The notes: a model not told the origin generated them from the letters alone. Numbered from the stretch's first letter, positions 16,775 through 26,143 are shown. The stretch is 53,892 nucleotides of DNA from Propionibacteriaceae bacterium (GCA_027492545.1 JAPUEL010000064.1:1-53892); one strand, 5' to 3'. Translations and numbers: made by a program.

Positions 16775-17821
16775 TCAGACCGAGTCCGTGGCCCCCTGCC
16801 ACAGGTTGACCCCGGCCACGCCGGCATGCAGGTCGATGGCGGCCAGTTCGTCCGGGGTGAAGTCCAGTTGGGCGAGCGCGGCCAGGTTGTCGTCGAGCTG
16901 GCGCACCGATGAGGCGCCCAGCACCACGGAGGTGACCGAGGCAGCTCCCTGATCGCGCAGCGCCCAGGCGATCGCCATCTGGGCGAGGCTCTGGCCGCGG
17001 TCCTGGGCGATGTCGTTGAGCGCCCGGAGGTGCGCGATGTTCTCCGCGGACAGTAGGTCGGTGTCGAGGGACTTGCCCTGGGCCGCCCGGGAATCCGCTG
17101 GAATGCCCGTGAGGTACCGGTCGGTGAGCATGCCTTGGGCGAGCGGCGAGAAGGCGATCACGCCCATGCCGGCCGCGCGACAGGCCTCCAGCAGCGACGG
17201 TTCGCCCTCCTCGATCCACCGGTTGAGCACCGAGTAGGACGGTTGGTGGATGACGAGCGGCGTCCCCAGCGCCCGGGCGATCTCCTGCGCCTTGGCCGTG
17301 AGGGTGGCCGAGTAGGACGAGATGCCGGCGTAGAGGGCCTTTCCTGAGCGGACGGCGTGGTCCAATGCCGCCATCGTCTCCTCGAGCGGCGTCTCCGGGT
17401 CCGGCCGGTGGTGGTAGAAGATGTCGACGTACTCGAGGCGCATCCGGCGCAGCGAGTCGTCCAGGGAGCTCAGCAGGTACTTCCGGGAGCCGCCGAATCC
17501 GTACGGCCCCGGCCACATGTCCCAGCCGGCCTTGGACGAGATGACCAGTTCGTGGCGGTAGTTCGCGAAGTCCTCGGCCATGAGTCGGCCGAAGTTGGTC
17601 TCGGAAGCCCCGTAAGGGGGGCCGTAATTGTTGGCGAGATCGAAGTGGGTGACCCCGCGGTCAAAGGCCCGGCGCAGAATGTCGCGCTGGATCTGGAGCG
17701 GCTTGTCGTCGCCGAAGTTGTGCCAGAGCCCGAGCGAGATGGCCGGGAGCTTGAGGCCCGAGGCCCCGAGGCGGCGATACGGCATGCTGGAGTAGCGGTC
17801 TTCCGCGGCGATGTAGGCCAT
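16775..17821 (-). CDS. Aldo/keto reductase, YghZ/L-glyceraldehyde-3-phosphate reductase type
   Basis: 348 aa TIM-barrel oxidoreductase using NADPH. Catalytic residues are visible: Asp and Tyr in FDLANNYGPP, Lys in VISSKAGWDMW, His in YVDIFYHHRPD. The N-terminal YRRLGASGLKLPAISLGLWHNFG and the GFGGSRKYLL loop match the YghZ (Mgr) branch, which reduces methylglyoxal and L-glyceraldehyde-3-phosphate. Cytoplasmic. It sits between the pilus genes and the methyltransferase and does not appear functionally linked to either. Confidence 0.92.
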   Translation of the reverse strand: MAYIAAEDRYSSMPYRRLGASGLKLPAISLGLWHNFGDDKPLQIQRDILRRAFDRGVTHFDLANNYGPPYGASETNFGRLMAEDFANYRHELVISSKAGWDMWPGPYGFGGSRKYLLSSLDDSLRRMRLEYVDIFYHHRPDPETPLEETMAALDHAVRSGKALYAGISSYSATLTAKAQEIARALGTPLVIHQPSYSVLNRWIEEGEPSLLEACRAAGMGVIAFSPLAQGMLTDRYLTGIPADSRAAQGKSLDTDLLSAENIAHLRALNDIAQDRGQSLAQMAIAWALRDQGAASVTSVVLGASSVRQLDDNLAALAQLDFTPDELAAIDLHAGVAGVNLWQGATDSV

Positions 17822-17859
17822 CTAGGCACTCTATCCAGCCCGCCCCTGGCCCGGGCGGC

Positions 17860-18222
17860 TCAGGTTCCGGCCGTTGCGGCCCGGTGGACCTCGGACGGTC
17901 CCCATCCCAGCTGCGGACGCAGTTGCGCGCGGACGACCACCTGGACCACCACGGACCGTCCGGCCCCACGCACGTCGCAGCCGATCACCGAGGCCGCGTT
18001 GCGACCGGCGGCGTCGGCAGCGGCCGGGCAGGGTGAGTCCCCGCGCACCGACGCGCCGACGGCGGCCAAGGCCGAGATCTCCGCCACCTGTTCGGCACGT
18101 CGGGCGATGAAGAACCACTGGATGAGCACGGCGGCCACCATGAACGAGCTGACGAGGATCAGGCACACGGCGGCCACCAGCACCGAACCCGCAGCACCTC
18201 GCTGGCTGCGAGCCGCGCTCAT
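17860..18222 (-). CDS. TadE/G-like pseudopilin-like protein (Rv3654c type)
   Basis: 120 aa. A short basic N-terminus (RSQRG) is followed by a single hydrophobic segment (AAGSVLVAAVCLILVSSFMVAAVLI), then a small extracytoplasmic domain with two cysteines that could form a disulfide. The conserved Glu of true pilins at +5 is absent, as in Rv3654c-type proteins. Overlaps the preceding TadE gene by ATGA. Last member of the pilin-like trio. Confidence 0.75.
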   Translation of the reverse strand: MSAARSQRGAAGSVLVAAVCLILVSSFMVAAVLIQWFFIARRAEQVAEISALAAVGASVRGDSPCPAAADAAGRNAASVIGCDVRGAGRSVVVQVVVRAQLRPQLGWGPSEVHRAATAGT

Positions 18223-18578
18223 CGCCCGATCCCCGGCTCGTAGGCAGCCCAGGAGCTGGCCTCCACCTTGACTGGTCCCAGTCCTGCGACCCGTACAGCG
18301 AGGCGGACCGTCGCGGTCACCCCGTCCGGCTCACGGCGAACGTCCACCTCGGCGCCCTCGGGGACCCTTTGCTGCGCCTCCCACACCGCGGCGTCGTCCC
18401 CACGGGCGGTCTGCCGGGCCAACTGGGCGCTGGACTCGGCCACGGTGGCCTGGGCGACCCCCAGCAGCGAGATCCCGGCGAGGGAGGCGGCCAGCGTCAC
18501 CGCCGTCACCAGGCCGATGGCCAGTTCGACGGTGACCATCCCGCGCTCACCCGGCCGGGACCTCGACTGCCTGCTCAT
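18219..18578 (-). CDS. TadE family minor pilin
   Basis: 119 aa. Prepilin-type N-terminus ERG|MVTVELAIGLVTAVTLAAS with Glu at +5 after the predicted cleavage glycine, then a ~75-residue soluble domain. TadE-type pseudopilins are minor components of Flp pili made by the Tad secretion machine. Ten bases after the pilin gene, and overlapping the next gene by 4 bp. Confidence 0.83.
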   Translation of the reverse strand: MSRQSRSRPGERGMVTVELAIGLVTAVTLAASLAGISLLGVAQATVAESSAQLARQTARGDDAAVWEAQQRVPEGAEVDVRREPDGVTATVRLAVRVAGLGPVKVEASSWAAYEPGIGR

Positions 18579-18588
18579 GGGGGCGGGA

Positions 18589-18789
18589 TCAGCCGTTGGC
18601 CATGTGGGTGAACACGTTGACCACCCAGTCGAACAGGGTCTTGTAGAACTGGTTGTCGCCGAAGATCCGCAGGAGGACGAGGGCGACGGTGGCGGCGGCG
18701 AGCAGGCCCAGGGCGTACTCGACGGTGGTGAGGCCTCGCTGGGCGAGGGCTCGTGCGCGTGCCTTGCGGGCAGGAATGAGGGTGGCCAT
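18589..18789 (-). CDS. Flp-like major pilin (DUF4244)
   Basis: 66 aa. Basic leader MATLIPARKARARALAQRG followed by LTTVEYALGLLAAATVALVLL: Glu and Tyr at +5 and +6 after the glycine are the Flp pilin signature processed by a prepilin peptidase. ATG at 18789 has an excellent GAAAGGA ribosome site, consistent with a highly translated structural protein. No prepilin peptidase is present in the window. Confidence 0.88.
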   Translation of the reverse strand: MATLIPARKARARALAQRGLTTVEYALGLLAAATVALVLLRIFGDNQFYKTLFDWVVNVFTHMANG

Positions 18790-18929
18790 GGGGGTCCTTT
18801 CGGTGCGCCGGCTTCCTGTCAGCCGGTCATCCCCTTGGTCGCAAACCGCCCCTCTGCGTTCCCAGCCGGCACCGCACGTGTGGACAGGCACCAACGGACA
18901 ACACCCACCCCTGTGGAGAGCGGGAGAAC

Positions 18930-21179
18930 TCAGTCCAGCAGGAGACGCAGGAGCTCTGCCGCATCCCCCTTGTGCAGCACCTGGTTGGCGTTGCCGCACT
19001 TGGGTGACACCACGCACGCCGGGCAGCCCACCTCGCACGAGCACCGGGTGAGGCGGTCCAGGGTGGCGCGCAGCCACTGCTCCACCACGTCGAACCCGCG
19101 GTGCGCGAAACCGGCACCGCCCGCCATTCCGTCGTGCACGAAGACCGTGGCCAGGCCCGTGTCCGGGTGCAGCGCCGTGCTCACCCCTCCGATGTCCCAC
19201 CGGTCGCAGGGCGCGAAGGCCGGCAGCAGGCCGATGGCGGTGTGCTCCATCGCGTGGGCCGCCGCCCCCATCTGCAGCTCCGCCCATCCGAGCCTGCGTG
19301 CCAGATGCTCCGGCACTGTCCACCACACCGCCTGCGTGGTCATCCGGTGGCGGGGAAGATCCAGCGGCGTCGAATCCCAGACGTCGTGGGTCACCTCGTC
19401 CCTGCGGAGGTACCCCAGGACCTGAGAGTCCAGCCGAACGTCACCCCTGTGCACCCGGGTGATCCCCAGCGGCCGGCTGCCACTCTCCTGCACGATCTGG
19501 ATGTCGAACGACGACTGAGCCTGCGTGTAGTAGCGGGGCCTGGACGCGACCACCAACGCCTGGTGCTCGTCGAGATCCAGGTCCTCCACCGTGTAGCTCT
19601 CCCCCTGGTGCAGGTAGACGGCCCCGGGATGGACGGTCCGGTCCGCCGCGGCGACGTCGACGACGCCCACCACGCGCCCCGTGTCCCGCTCGATGATGTC
19701 GACTGGCCGCGCGCCCATGGAGCGGAGGTTGATGAAGTCCACCGCCCGATCGGGGCGGGTCCAGTAGAAGCGGTCCCTCCGGTGCCGGAGCACCCCCTGG
19801 GCGGCCAAGGCCCGGGCGAGGGCAGGTTGGGTGGGCCCGAACCAGCGCTCGTCCTCATCGGACAACGGCACTTCCTGCGCCGCGGCGGCGAGGTGGGGGC
19901 CGAGGATCCGCGGATTGTCCGGATGGAGCACCGCTCGCTCCACCGGGGCGTCGAACACGAGCTCGGGGTGCTCCAGCAGGTAGGCGTCCAGGGGGTCCTC
20001 CCGCGCAAGGAGCACGACGATGGCGTCCTGGCCCCGCCGTCCCGCCCGGCCGGCCTGCTGCCAGAAGGAGGACAGTTTGCCCGGAAAGCCGGAGATGAGC
20101 ACCGCGTCCATGCCTGCGATGTCCACGCCCAGCTCCAGCGCGTTGGTACTGGCCAGGCCACGGAGCTCGCCGGTGTGGAGTCCCGCCTCGAGCGAGCGCC
20201 GGTCCAGCGCCAGGTAGCCGCCCCGGTAGGACGCGATGCGGGTGGGCTGGGCCGAGAGCTCCTGCGCGGCGAGCGAGACCAGTTCGGCGCCCTGCCTGGA
20301 CGCGACGAAGGCGATGGTCTGGGCGTCGTGGTCCGTCAGCCTGGCCAGGAGCTCGGCCGTGTCTGCCCGCAGCGACGAGGCGGGCTGCCACAACACCGCC
20401 GTCCGCCTCCCGCTCGGCGAGCTGTCGCGCTCGAACACCGCGACGTCCTCGGCGCCGATGAGCAGACCCGCGAACTCTCCCGCGTTGGGGGCGGTGGCCG
20501 AGGACAGCGCGACCACCGGATCCGCCCCGTACTGCGCGGCGAGCCGCCGCAGGCGCCGGATCACCTGGGCGACATGGGCGCCGAAGACGCCCTGGTAGCG
20601 GTGCGCCTCGTCCAGCACGATGTAGCGGAGCGAGCCGAGGAAGGAGGCCCAACGCTGATGGTTGGGTAGCACCGAGAAGTGCAGCATGTCCGGGTTGGTC
20701 AGCACGAGGTCCGCGTGATCGCGCGCGAACCTTCGCTCCGCGTCGTCGGAGTCACCGTCGAGCGCGGTGAGCCGCCACCCCTGCGGCCCGAGCGCGGCGG
20801 CGGCCCGGGCTTGGTCGTGGGCGAGCGCCTTGGTGGGGGCCAGGTAGAAGGAGGTGTGCCGGGGGCCGGTGAGGCGGGCGCGAGTGGAGTCGACGGCGAC
20901 CCCGAGCGTCCCCTCGGCGGTGGCGGCGATGACGGGCATCAGGTACCCGAGCGTCTTTCCCGAACCCGTCGGCGTGCACACGATGGCGTGCCGGCCGTCG
21001 AACAGCGCCTGGGCGAACTCCGCCTGATGCCGCCACGGTGCCGGGACGCCGGACCGCTCGATCCGCGCGACCGTCTCCGCCGACAGCCATGGGGGCCACG
21101 GCGCCGTCAGGCCGGCGGTCGGCTCGCGGCGCGAGACGGCCACCGCCTCGTCCCTGCCGAGCAGCCAGTCGAACTTCAC
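18930..21179 (-). CDS. DEAD/DEAH-box helicase with C-terminal Zn-binding DUF1998 domain
   Basis: 749 aa SF2 helicase of the Hrq1/YprA-like type that defines the actinobacterial 'helicase/secretion neighbourhood'. Motif I CTPTGSGKTLGYLMP, motif II LDEAHRYQG, motif III LSSATA and motif VI QQAGRAGRRGQ are intact. The C-terminus holds a cysteine cluster CSCEVGCPACVVSPKCG, probably binding zinc or Fe-S. Presumed DNA repair helicase; why it is linked to pilus genes is unknown. Start ATG at 21179. Confidence 0.92.
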   Translation of the reverse strand: MKFDWLLGRDEAVAVSRREPTAGLTAPWPPWLSAETVARIERSGVPAPWRHQAEFAQALFDGRHAIVCTPTGSGKTLGYLMPVIAATAEGTLGVAVDSTRARLTGPRHTSFYLAPTKALAHDQARAAAALGPQGWRLTALDGDSDDAERRFARDHADLVLTNPDMLHFSVLPNHQRWASFLGSLRYIVLDEAHRYQGVFGAHVAQVIRRLRRLAAQYGADPVVALSSATAPNAGEFAGLLIGAEDVAVFERDSSPSGRRTAVLWQPASSLRADTAELLARLTDHDAQTIAFVASRQGAELVSLAAQELSAQPTRIASYRGGYLALDRRSLEAGLHTGELRGLASTNALELGVDIAGMDAVLISGFPGKLSSFWQQAGRAGRRGQDAIVVLLAREDPLDAYLLEHPELVFDAPVERAVLHPDNPRILGPHLAAAAQEVPLSDEDERWFGPTQPALARALAAQGVLRHRRDRFYWTRPDRAVDFINLRSMGARPVDIIERDTGRVVGVVDVAAADRTVHPGAVYLHQGESYTVEDLDLDEHQALVVASRPRYYTQAQSSFDIQIVQESGSRPLGITRVHRGDVRLDSQVLGYLRRDEVTHDVWDSTPLDLPRHRMTTQAVWWTVPEHLARRLGWAELQMGAAAHAMEHTAIGLLPAFAPCDRWDIGGVSTALHPDTGLATVFVHDGMAGGAGFAHRGFDVVEQWLRATLDRLTRCSCEVGCPACVVSPKCGNANQVLHKGDAAELLRLLLD

Positions 21180-21296
21180 GCCCCCACTCTGCCAGCGACC
21201 TCAGACGAACCCTTCACCGGCGATCTGGGTCCTTCCCGCACGGCGCTCTCTCAGCGGGCCGGGCGTAGCATGGGAGGAGAGTGAGGAGGCGCGGCG

Positions 21297-22343
21297 ATGC
21301 GCCGGTCGATCGGCCAGCGGAGACCCGTCCAGCGCCCGGGGCGGCTCGGGATGGCGGTCGGGGCGCTCGTGTTCGCCCTGACTGCGTGCGCTGTGCAGCC
21401 TGGCGCCACGCCGTCGGTCTCTCCCGGCACCCCGGCCAACCCCAGCCCCGTGCAGTCGGCCACCGAGAGCTCCGCCTCCCACTCCGAGGGCACCTCCCCC
21501 ACCACCGGAGCGTCGGAGACCGGTTCCGCCGCGCCCACCGCGTCTACCCCGACCCCAGCCGAGACACCAACGCCCAGCGTGTCCCCCATCGCCCCCGCCA
21601 CGTCCACCCCGCCGGCCGGCGCGACTCCCGTCGCCACCCCACCGTCCGGCACCTCCGCTCCGGCTCCGACGGCTCCGACGGCACATGCAGCCCTGGTGAA
21701 GGCGTGGGCAGGCCATGACATCGAGGCGTTCGACACCGGGCGGAAGGTGGTGGCGCTGACGTTCGACGGCGGGGCCTCCGGTGACGCCGTCGAGTCGATT
21801 CTCGCCACCCTGAAGGCCGACGGCGTGCCGGCCACCTTCTTCGTCACCGGCGACTTTGCCCGGGCCTATCCGCACCTTGTGACCGCCATCGCCGCAGCCG
21901 GCCATCCGGTGGGCAATCACAGCGACAGCCACCCCTACTTCACCCAGACCACCAACGAGGAGATCCGGGCCGAGTTGGCGGCGGCGGAGAGTGCCATCTC
22001 CGCTCTCACCGGGGCCACCACGGCGCCGCTGTTCCGGTTCCCGTTCGGCGACCGGGAGGACCTCGACATCCGGGTGGTCAACGCGGCCGGCTACATCCCT
22101 GTCCGCTGGACGGTTGACACCCTCGGGTGGAAGGGCACCAGCGAGGGCGTCACCACGGCGCTGATCAGGCAACGGATCCTTGATCGGCTCCGCCCTGGAC
22201 AGATCGTCCTCATGCACGTGGGCGCCCATCCCGACGACCACTCGACCCTGGACGCCGACGCCCTTCCAGGTGTCATCGAGGACCTCCGTGCCCGCGGGTA
22301 CAGCTTCACGACCGTGCCGGACCTGTTGGACGACGTGCTCTGA
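21297..22343 (+). CDS. Polysaccharide deacetylase (NodB domain) lipoprotein
   Basis: 348 aa. The N-terminus has a basic stretch then AVGALVFALTAC, a lipobox with Cys near 27, followed by a ~110-residue Pro/Thr/Ser linker likely spanning the cell wall. The NodB domain (~140-348) has motif 1 ALTFDGGASG, motif 2 HSDSHPYF, motif 3 RFPFGD and a late LMHVGAHPDD. Motif 1 reads DGG where classic enzymes have DDG. Expected to deacetylate peptidoglycan or another N-acetylated wall glycan. Strong GAGGAGG ribosome site. Lies on the opposite strand between tadC and the helicase, splitting the Tad cluster. Confidence 0.88.
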   Translation: MRRSIGQRRPVQRPGRLGMAVGALVFALTACAVQPGATPSVSPGTPANPSPVQSATESSASHSEGTSPTTGASETGSAAPTASTPTPAETPTPSVSPIAPATSTPPAGATPVATPPSGTSAPAPTAPTAHAALVKAWAGHDIEAFDTGRKVVALTFDGGASGDAVESILATLKADGVPATFFVTGDFARAYPHLVTAIAAAGHPVGNHSDSHPYFTQTTNEEIRAELAAAESAISALTGATTAPLFRFPFGDREDLDIRVVNAAGYIPVRWTVDTLGWKGTSEGVTTALIRQRILDRLRPGQIVLMHVGAHPDDHSTLDADALPGVIEDLRARGYSFTTVPDLLDDVL

Positions 22344-22344
22344 C

Positions 22345-23073
22345 TCATCCGAAGAAGTCCTTCATGAGGCTGGCGATGATGGGGACCACCCCGATGGCCA
22401 TGAACGCAGGCAGGAAGCAGGCCATGAGTGGGAGAACGGACCTGACGCCCACGGTGCGAGCACGCTTGGCCGCCCGGTCCCGGGCCTCCTGTCTTGCGTC
22501 CTCGGCCTGATCCCGCAACACCCCCGCGAGCGCGGTACCGGTGCGCTCCGCCCTGCCGACGTCGACGGCCGTTGGCCCCCACACGGGGTGCCCACGGAGC
22601 GTCTCCCACGCCGCCGGACCCGCGCGCCCGAGCTCCAGCTGCGCGGCAACCTGGTGGAGCAGTTCGCGGGTGGCCGGCGGCGACACCTTCGCCACCTCGG
22701 CGACGGCGTGCGCCGTCGGGAGGCCCGCCTCTAGGCACACCGCCAGGAAGTCAAGGGCATCTGGGAGCTCATCGGCCAGAACAGACCAGTCCTGCCGCGG
22801 CGCCGCCCATCCCAGACCCACCGCCGCCGCAGCCCCGACGGCGACACCCGCGCCCCACCCGGCGGGCCCCTCGACGATCAGGGCGAGGACCACGGTGACG
22901 CACACTCCCACGACCACACGCTGGGACCAGGGTGGTGCGCCCGGGCGGCTCTGGAACGGGAGGTCCAGGGGGCGCGCCGCGCCGTCGAGTCGCGACAGCC
23001 GGCCGGCCGGGCCCTGCACGACCAGCAGCACGGCCATGGCGCACATCACCGAGGCGACGAGGACCGGGGTCAC
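22345..23073 (-). CDS. tadC: Type II secretion F-domain protein, TadC-like
   Basis: 242 aa polytopic inner-membrane platform protein of the Tad pilus. Hydrophobic helices at the N-terminus and C-terminus (VLPLMACFLPAFMAIGVVPII) flank the T2SSF segment ELPDALDFLAVCLEAGLPTAHAV. GTG start at 23073 overlaps the tadB stop (GTGA). Its stop is one base from the convergent deacetylase stop. Confidence 0.85.
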   Translation of the reverse strand: MTPVLVASVMCAMAVLLVVQGPAGRLSRLDGAARPLDLPFQSRPGAPPWSQRVVVGVCVTVVLALIVEGPAGWGAGVAVGAAAAVGLGWAAPRQDWSVLADELPDALDFLAVCLEAGLPTAHAVAEVAKVSPPATRELLHQVAAQLELGRAGPAAWETLRGHPVWGPTAVDVGRAERTGTALAGVLRDQAEDARQEARDRAAKRARTVGVRSVLPLMACFLPAFMAIGVVPIIASLMKDFFG

Positions 23074-23879
23074 GGCCGCCACCGGGATGCCCGGGTGCCG
23101 GTGCGCGCGAGCCTGTCCACCCAGAGCACCCCCACCGAGGTCAGGGTCACGGAGACGAGCACGAGCACCTGCCCCACAGGCTCCCGCACCAGGTAGCCCA
23201 CCGTGTTGACGCCCGCGGCGAGCCCCAACCCCACGGCGAGGAACGGCAGCAACGCCATGATGTGTCCGCTGGTGCGGGCGGCCGCCAACTCCGTCGCCAC
23301 GACTGCGTCCAGTTGCCGCTGCCGTCTCAGGTTGCCCGAAACCCGTGCCAGCACGTCGGCCACCGGCGCCCCTGTCCTCTCGCTCAGCTGCCAGGCGGCC
23401 GCAACGCTGCGCATCCCCTGCCTGCCCGGTCCCTCGGACGCTCTGGCCAGCTCCAGCCCCACATCTCCCCCGAGGCGCGCTGCGGCGGCGGCCGAGGCCA
23501 GGATGGGGAAGTCGACGGCAGCCTCCGACAGCGCCACGTGGGGGATGCTGCCTGACCGCATCAGCGAGGCGAGCACACGAGCGGCATGGGCGCACTCCTC
23601 GGCCGCCCTGGTCTCACTGAGCCGGTGGCGCCGGCCGACGACGAGCCGCCCCGCGGTGGCGGCCGCGATCACCACCACGACTCCCCACAGCAGGGGGCGC
23701 TGGCCGAACAGGGCGGTTGAGCCGCGGGCGGCCGCCACCGTGAGGGCCACCCAGACCGCGCCCCGGCCGGCTCTGCGCGCGTGCCGTCGAGGGTTCAGTC
23801 GCTCCGCGGAGCGCGCCGGAGGGGGGCCGAACGCCAGCGCCCCGGCCAGGACCGCAGCCACGACGGCGCCGATCACCAC
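23070..23879 (-). CDS. tadB: Type II secretion F-domain protein, TadB-like
   Basis: 269 aa membrane protein. N-terminal helix VIGAVVAAVLAGALAFG, central T2SSF domain (AARVLASLMRSGSIPHVALSEAA ... GAPVADVLARV) and two C-terminal helices. Partner of TadC in the assembly platform driven by CpaF. GTG start inside the end of cpaF, so translation is coupled. Confidence 0.86.
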   Translation of the reverse strand: MVIGAVVAAVLAGALAFGPPPARSAERLNPRRHARRAGRGAVWVALTVAAARGSTALFGQRPLLWGVVVVIAAATAGRLVVGRRHRLSETRAAEECAHAARVLASLMRSGSIPHVALSEAAVDFPILASAAAAARLGGDVGLELARASEGPGRQGMRSVAAAWQLSERTGAPVADVLARVSGNLRRQRQLDAVVATELAAARTSGHIMALLPFLAVGLGLAAGVNTVGYLVREPVGQVLVLVSVTLTSVGVLWVDRLARTGTRASRWRP

Positions 23880-25015
23880 CCCACCGCCGCCCGCAGCAGC
23901 GCAGCACCGGCACCGTAGCTGACCCCGGTGCCGGTCATCGTGGCGCCTGGGAGCACATCGACGAGCCCGTCCTGCCCTCGCCGGAACACCCCCACCTCGG
24001 CGACGCGTCGTCGTCCTCCGGGGTCCCTCACGACGTGGATCACCAGGCGGAGCGCTGCGGCCACCTGCGCGTGGCAGGCGTCGCGCCCCATCCCGCCGAG
24101 TGCGGCCAGCGCCTCAAGCCTGGCCGGGACGTCCTCGACCGAGTTGGCGTGGATGGTGCCGCACCCGCCCTCGTGGCCGGTGTTGAGGGCGGTGAGCAGG
24201 TCTGTCAGCTCCGCGCCACGCACCTCTCCGAGGACCACCCGGTCCGGCCTCATCCGGAGCGCCTGGCGCACCAGCGTGGTCAGAGTGATGGCCCCTGCAC
24301 CCTCCGCATTCGCGGGCCGGGCCTCGAGCCGCACGCAGTGCGGGTGGGCCGGGACCAGCTCGCGCGCATCCTCCACCAGCACGATGCGCTCCTCAGCCGG
24401 CACCAGCGCCAGCATGGCCGCGAGGAGCGTGGTCTTCCCACCGCCGGTGCCTCCCGACACGAGGTAGGCGACCCGCCGGCGCACGATCGCGCGCAGCAGC
24501 TCGGCACCTTCCACGGGGAGCGACCCGGCATCGACCAGGTCTGTCAGTGAGAACGTCCGCGACGCGGGCACCCTCAGCGAGATGCAGGTCCCTGGTGCCG
24601 CGACAGGCGCCAGCACGGCGTGCAGCCGCACCCCGCTGGCGAGGCGGCCGTCGACGAAGGGTGCCGCGTCGTCGAGCCGGCGCCCAGCGGCCGCGGCGAG
24701 GCGGATGGCGAGCCGCCGCACCTGTTCGTCGTCGACGAAGGACACATCCACCCGCTCCAGGCCCGATCCGCTGTCCACGAACACATCCCGGGGTCCGTTG
24801 ACCACCACGTCGGAAACCCCCGGCCTGCCCAACAGCTCCTCGAGCGGGCCGGCCCCCACGCTGTGCCGCCGGAGGTTGGCCAGTACCTCGTGGACGCCGG
24901 CATCTGTGACAGCCGCCCCCATCCCCCTCAGCGCTGCCGCGACGTCAAGCGGGGTGTAGGGCCGCCCGAGTGCCGCGAGACTCCCCTGGAGCCGGTCGAG
25001 CTCGATCTCAGGCAC
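23873..25015 (-). CDS. cpaF: CpaF/TadA-type secretion ATPase
   Basis: 380 aa. Hexameric ATPase powering Tad pilus assembly. Walker A GGTGGGKTTLLAAML, Walker B/Asp box RMRPDRVVLGEVRG and the His-box region LTALNTGHEGGCGTIHANS are all present. An N-terminal ~90-residue domain precedes the catalytic core. Overlaps the Ssd gene start-to-end by 8 bp and tadB by 7 bp, indicating one operon. Confidence 0.93.
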   Translation of the reverse strand: MPEIELDRLQGSLAALGRPYTPLDVAAALRGMGAAVTDAGVHEVLANLRRHSVGAGPLEELLGRPGVSDVVVNGPRDVFVDSGSGLERVDVSFVDDEQVRRLAIRLAAAAGRRLDDAAPFVDGRLASGVRLHAVLAPVAAPGTCISLRVPASRTFSLTDLVDAGSLPVEGAELLRAIVRRRVAYLVSGGTGGGKTTLLAAMLALVPAEERIVLVEDARELVPAHPHCVRLEARPANAEGAGAITLTTLVRQALRMRPDRVVLGEVRGAELTDLLTALNTGHEGGCGTIHANSVEDVPARLEALAALGGMGRDACHAQVAAALRLVIHVVRDPGGRRRVAEVGVFRRGQDGLVDVLPGATMTGTGVSYGAGAALLRAAVGW

Positions 25016-26018
25016 CGGTCAGGCCCGTCAGGATGGGGGCGATCTGCCGCGCGAACCCGCGCGCAGGTCCTGCCACCGGGAGGAGCCCCAGCTCAGCCAG
25101 CCGGGGAAGGGCGCGATGGTGGCCGACCTGTCCGAGGCTGGGCGCCCCGAGCGTCCGGGCCACCACCTGTTCGGGCAGGCTGCGGCCGGGCCCTCGCCTC
25201 ACCACGATCGCGGTGGGCGCGAGGGATCTCCCCTCCGCCAGCATCCGTGCGGCCGCGACCGACCGCACGTCGGCGCCGACCACGAGCACCACGTGGTCAG
25301 TGGGCACCGACGGCGGCTCCCGCCCGCAGTCCGCCAGCACCACCTGGTGGGCCCGCGCGAGCGCGGTGATCACTGCCGACACGGCATCCGGCGACGGCGA
25401 GGCGGGGGCCTCCCTCGAGTGCGCGAGCAGTGGCACGCCTCCCACAGAGGGAAGGCTCCCCGCCACATCCCCGAGCTCGCCGCGTGCGCTGCCCAGGTCC
25501 GGCCATCGCATCCCCTCCGACGTCTCCACCCCTGCGACGAGATCCAGGCCGCCTCCGTAGCGGGCGAGGTCCACCACTGCCGCCGATGATCCTGACCTCC
25601 GCGCACCGAGCGCCAAGCCCACGGTCAACGTGCTCACCCCCAACCCTCCCGACGCGCCGATCAGCGCCACGGTGACGCCATGCTCCCGCTCGGCCAGTGA
25701 GGCCTGCATGAGCGCCTCGGCCAGCCGGCCCCCGACGTCGGGCAGCGGGAGCACGGGCAGTTCGAGCTGGGCGGAGCACCTGGCCAGCTCGGACGTGGAC
25801 GTGCCCACCAGGAACGCGCGGCCGGGCGGGGCCGACGTCCACCGCGCGGCCATCTCCGTGGAGACCAACCTGAGCTTCGCCGTCGGCCAGTTGGCCCTCG
25901 CCGACTCCGCCTCCCTGGCGACGCGCAGCGGCACAGCCATGGCCGCGGCGGTCACCTCGACGGCCTCGATGACGGCTGGGTCGCGGGAGCACAGCAGCAC
26001 GTGCGCGATCGAATCCAT
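25008..26018 (-). CDS. Ssd/CpaE-like protein (Rv3660c type), degenerate MinD-fold ATPase
   Basis: 336 aa. N-terminal receiver-like segment (HVLLCSRDPAVIEAVEVTA), then a ParA/MinD-like fold beginning ALIGASGGLGVSTLTVGLALG. The deviant Walker A lacks both lysines (GGLGVST), so ATP binding may be lost. In Mycobacterium the homologue Ssd affects septum formation; in Tad systems the CpaE homologue places the pilus. First gene of the minus-strand Tad operon. Confidence 0.85.
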   Translation of the reverse strand: MDSIAHVLLCSRDPAVIEAVEVTAAAMAVPLRVAREAESARANWPTAKLRLVSTEMAARWTSAPPGRAFLVGTSTSELARCSAQLELPVLPLPDVGGRLAEALMQASLAEREHGVTVALIGASGGLGVSTLTVGLALGARRSGSSAAVVDLARYGGGLDLVAGVETSEGMRWPDLGSARGELGDVAGSLPSVGGVPLLAHSREAPASPSPDAVSAVITALARAHQVVLADCGREPPSVPTDHVVLVVGADVRSVAAARMLAEGRSLAPTAIVVRRGPGRSLPEQVVARTLGAPSLGQVGHHRALPRLAELGLLPVAGPARGFARQIAPILTGLTGA

Positions 26019-26143
26019 GGCCCCTTGATCGCGCGCGGACCGCGTGACTTCCCGAACCCGTCCGCTCCTGTGGACAACTCCGGTGGCCGACGAGACCGCC
26101 CACCCCCGTTACCCTTGATCCGACCGCCGCACGAGAGGAACCC

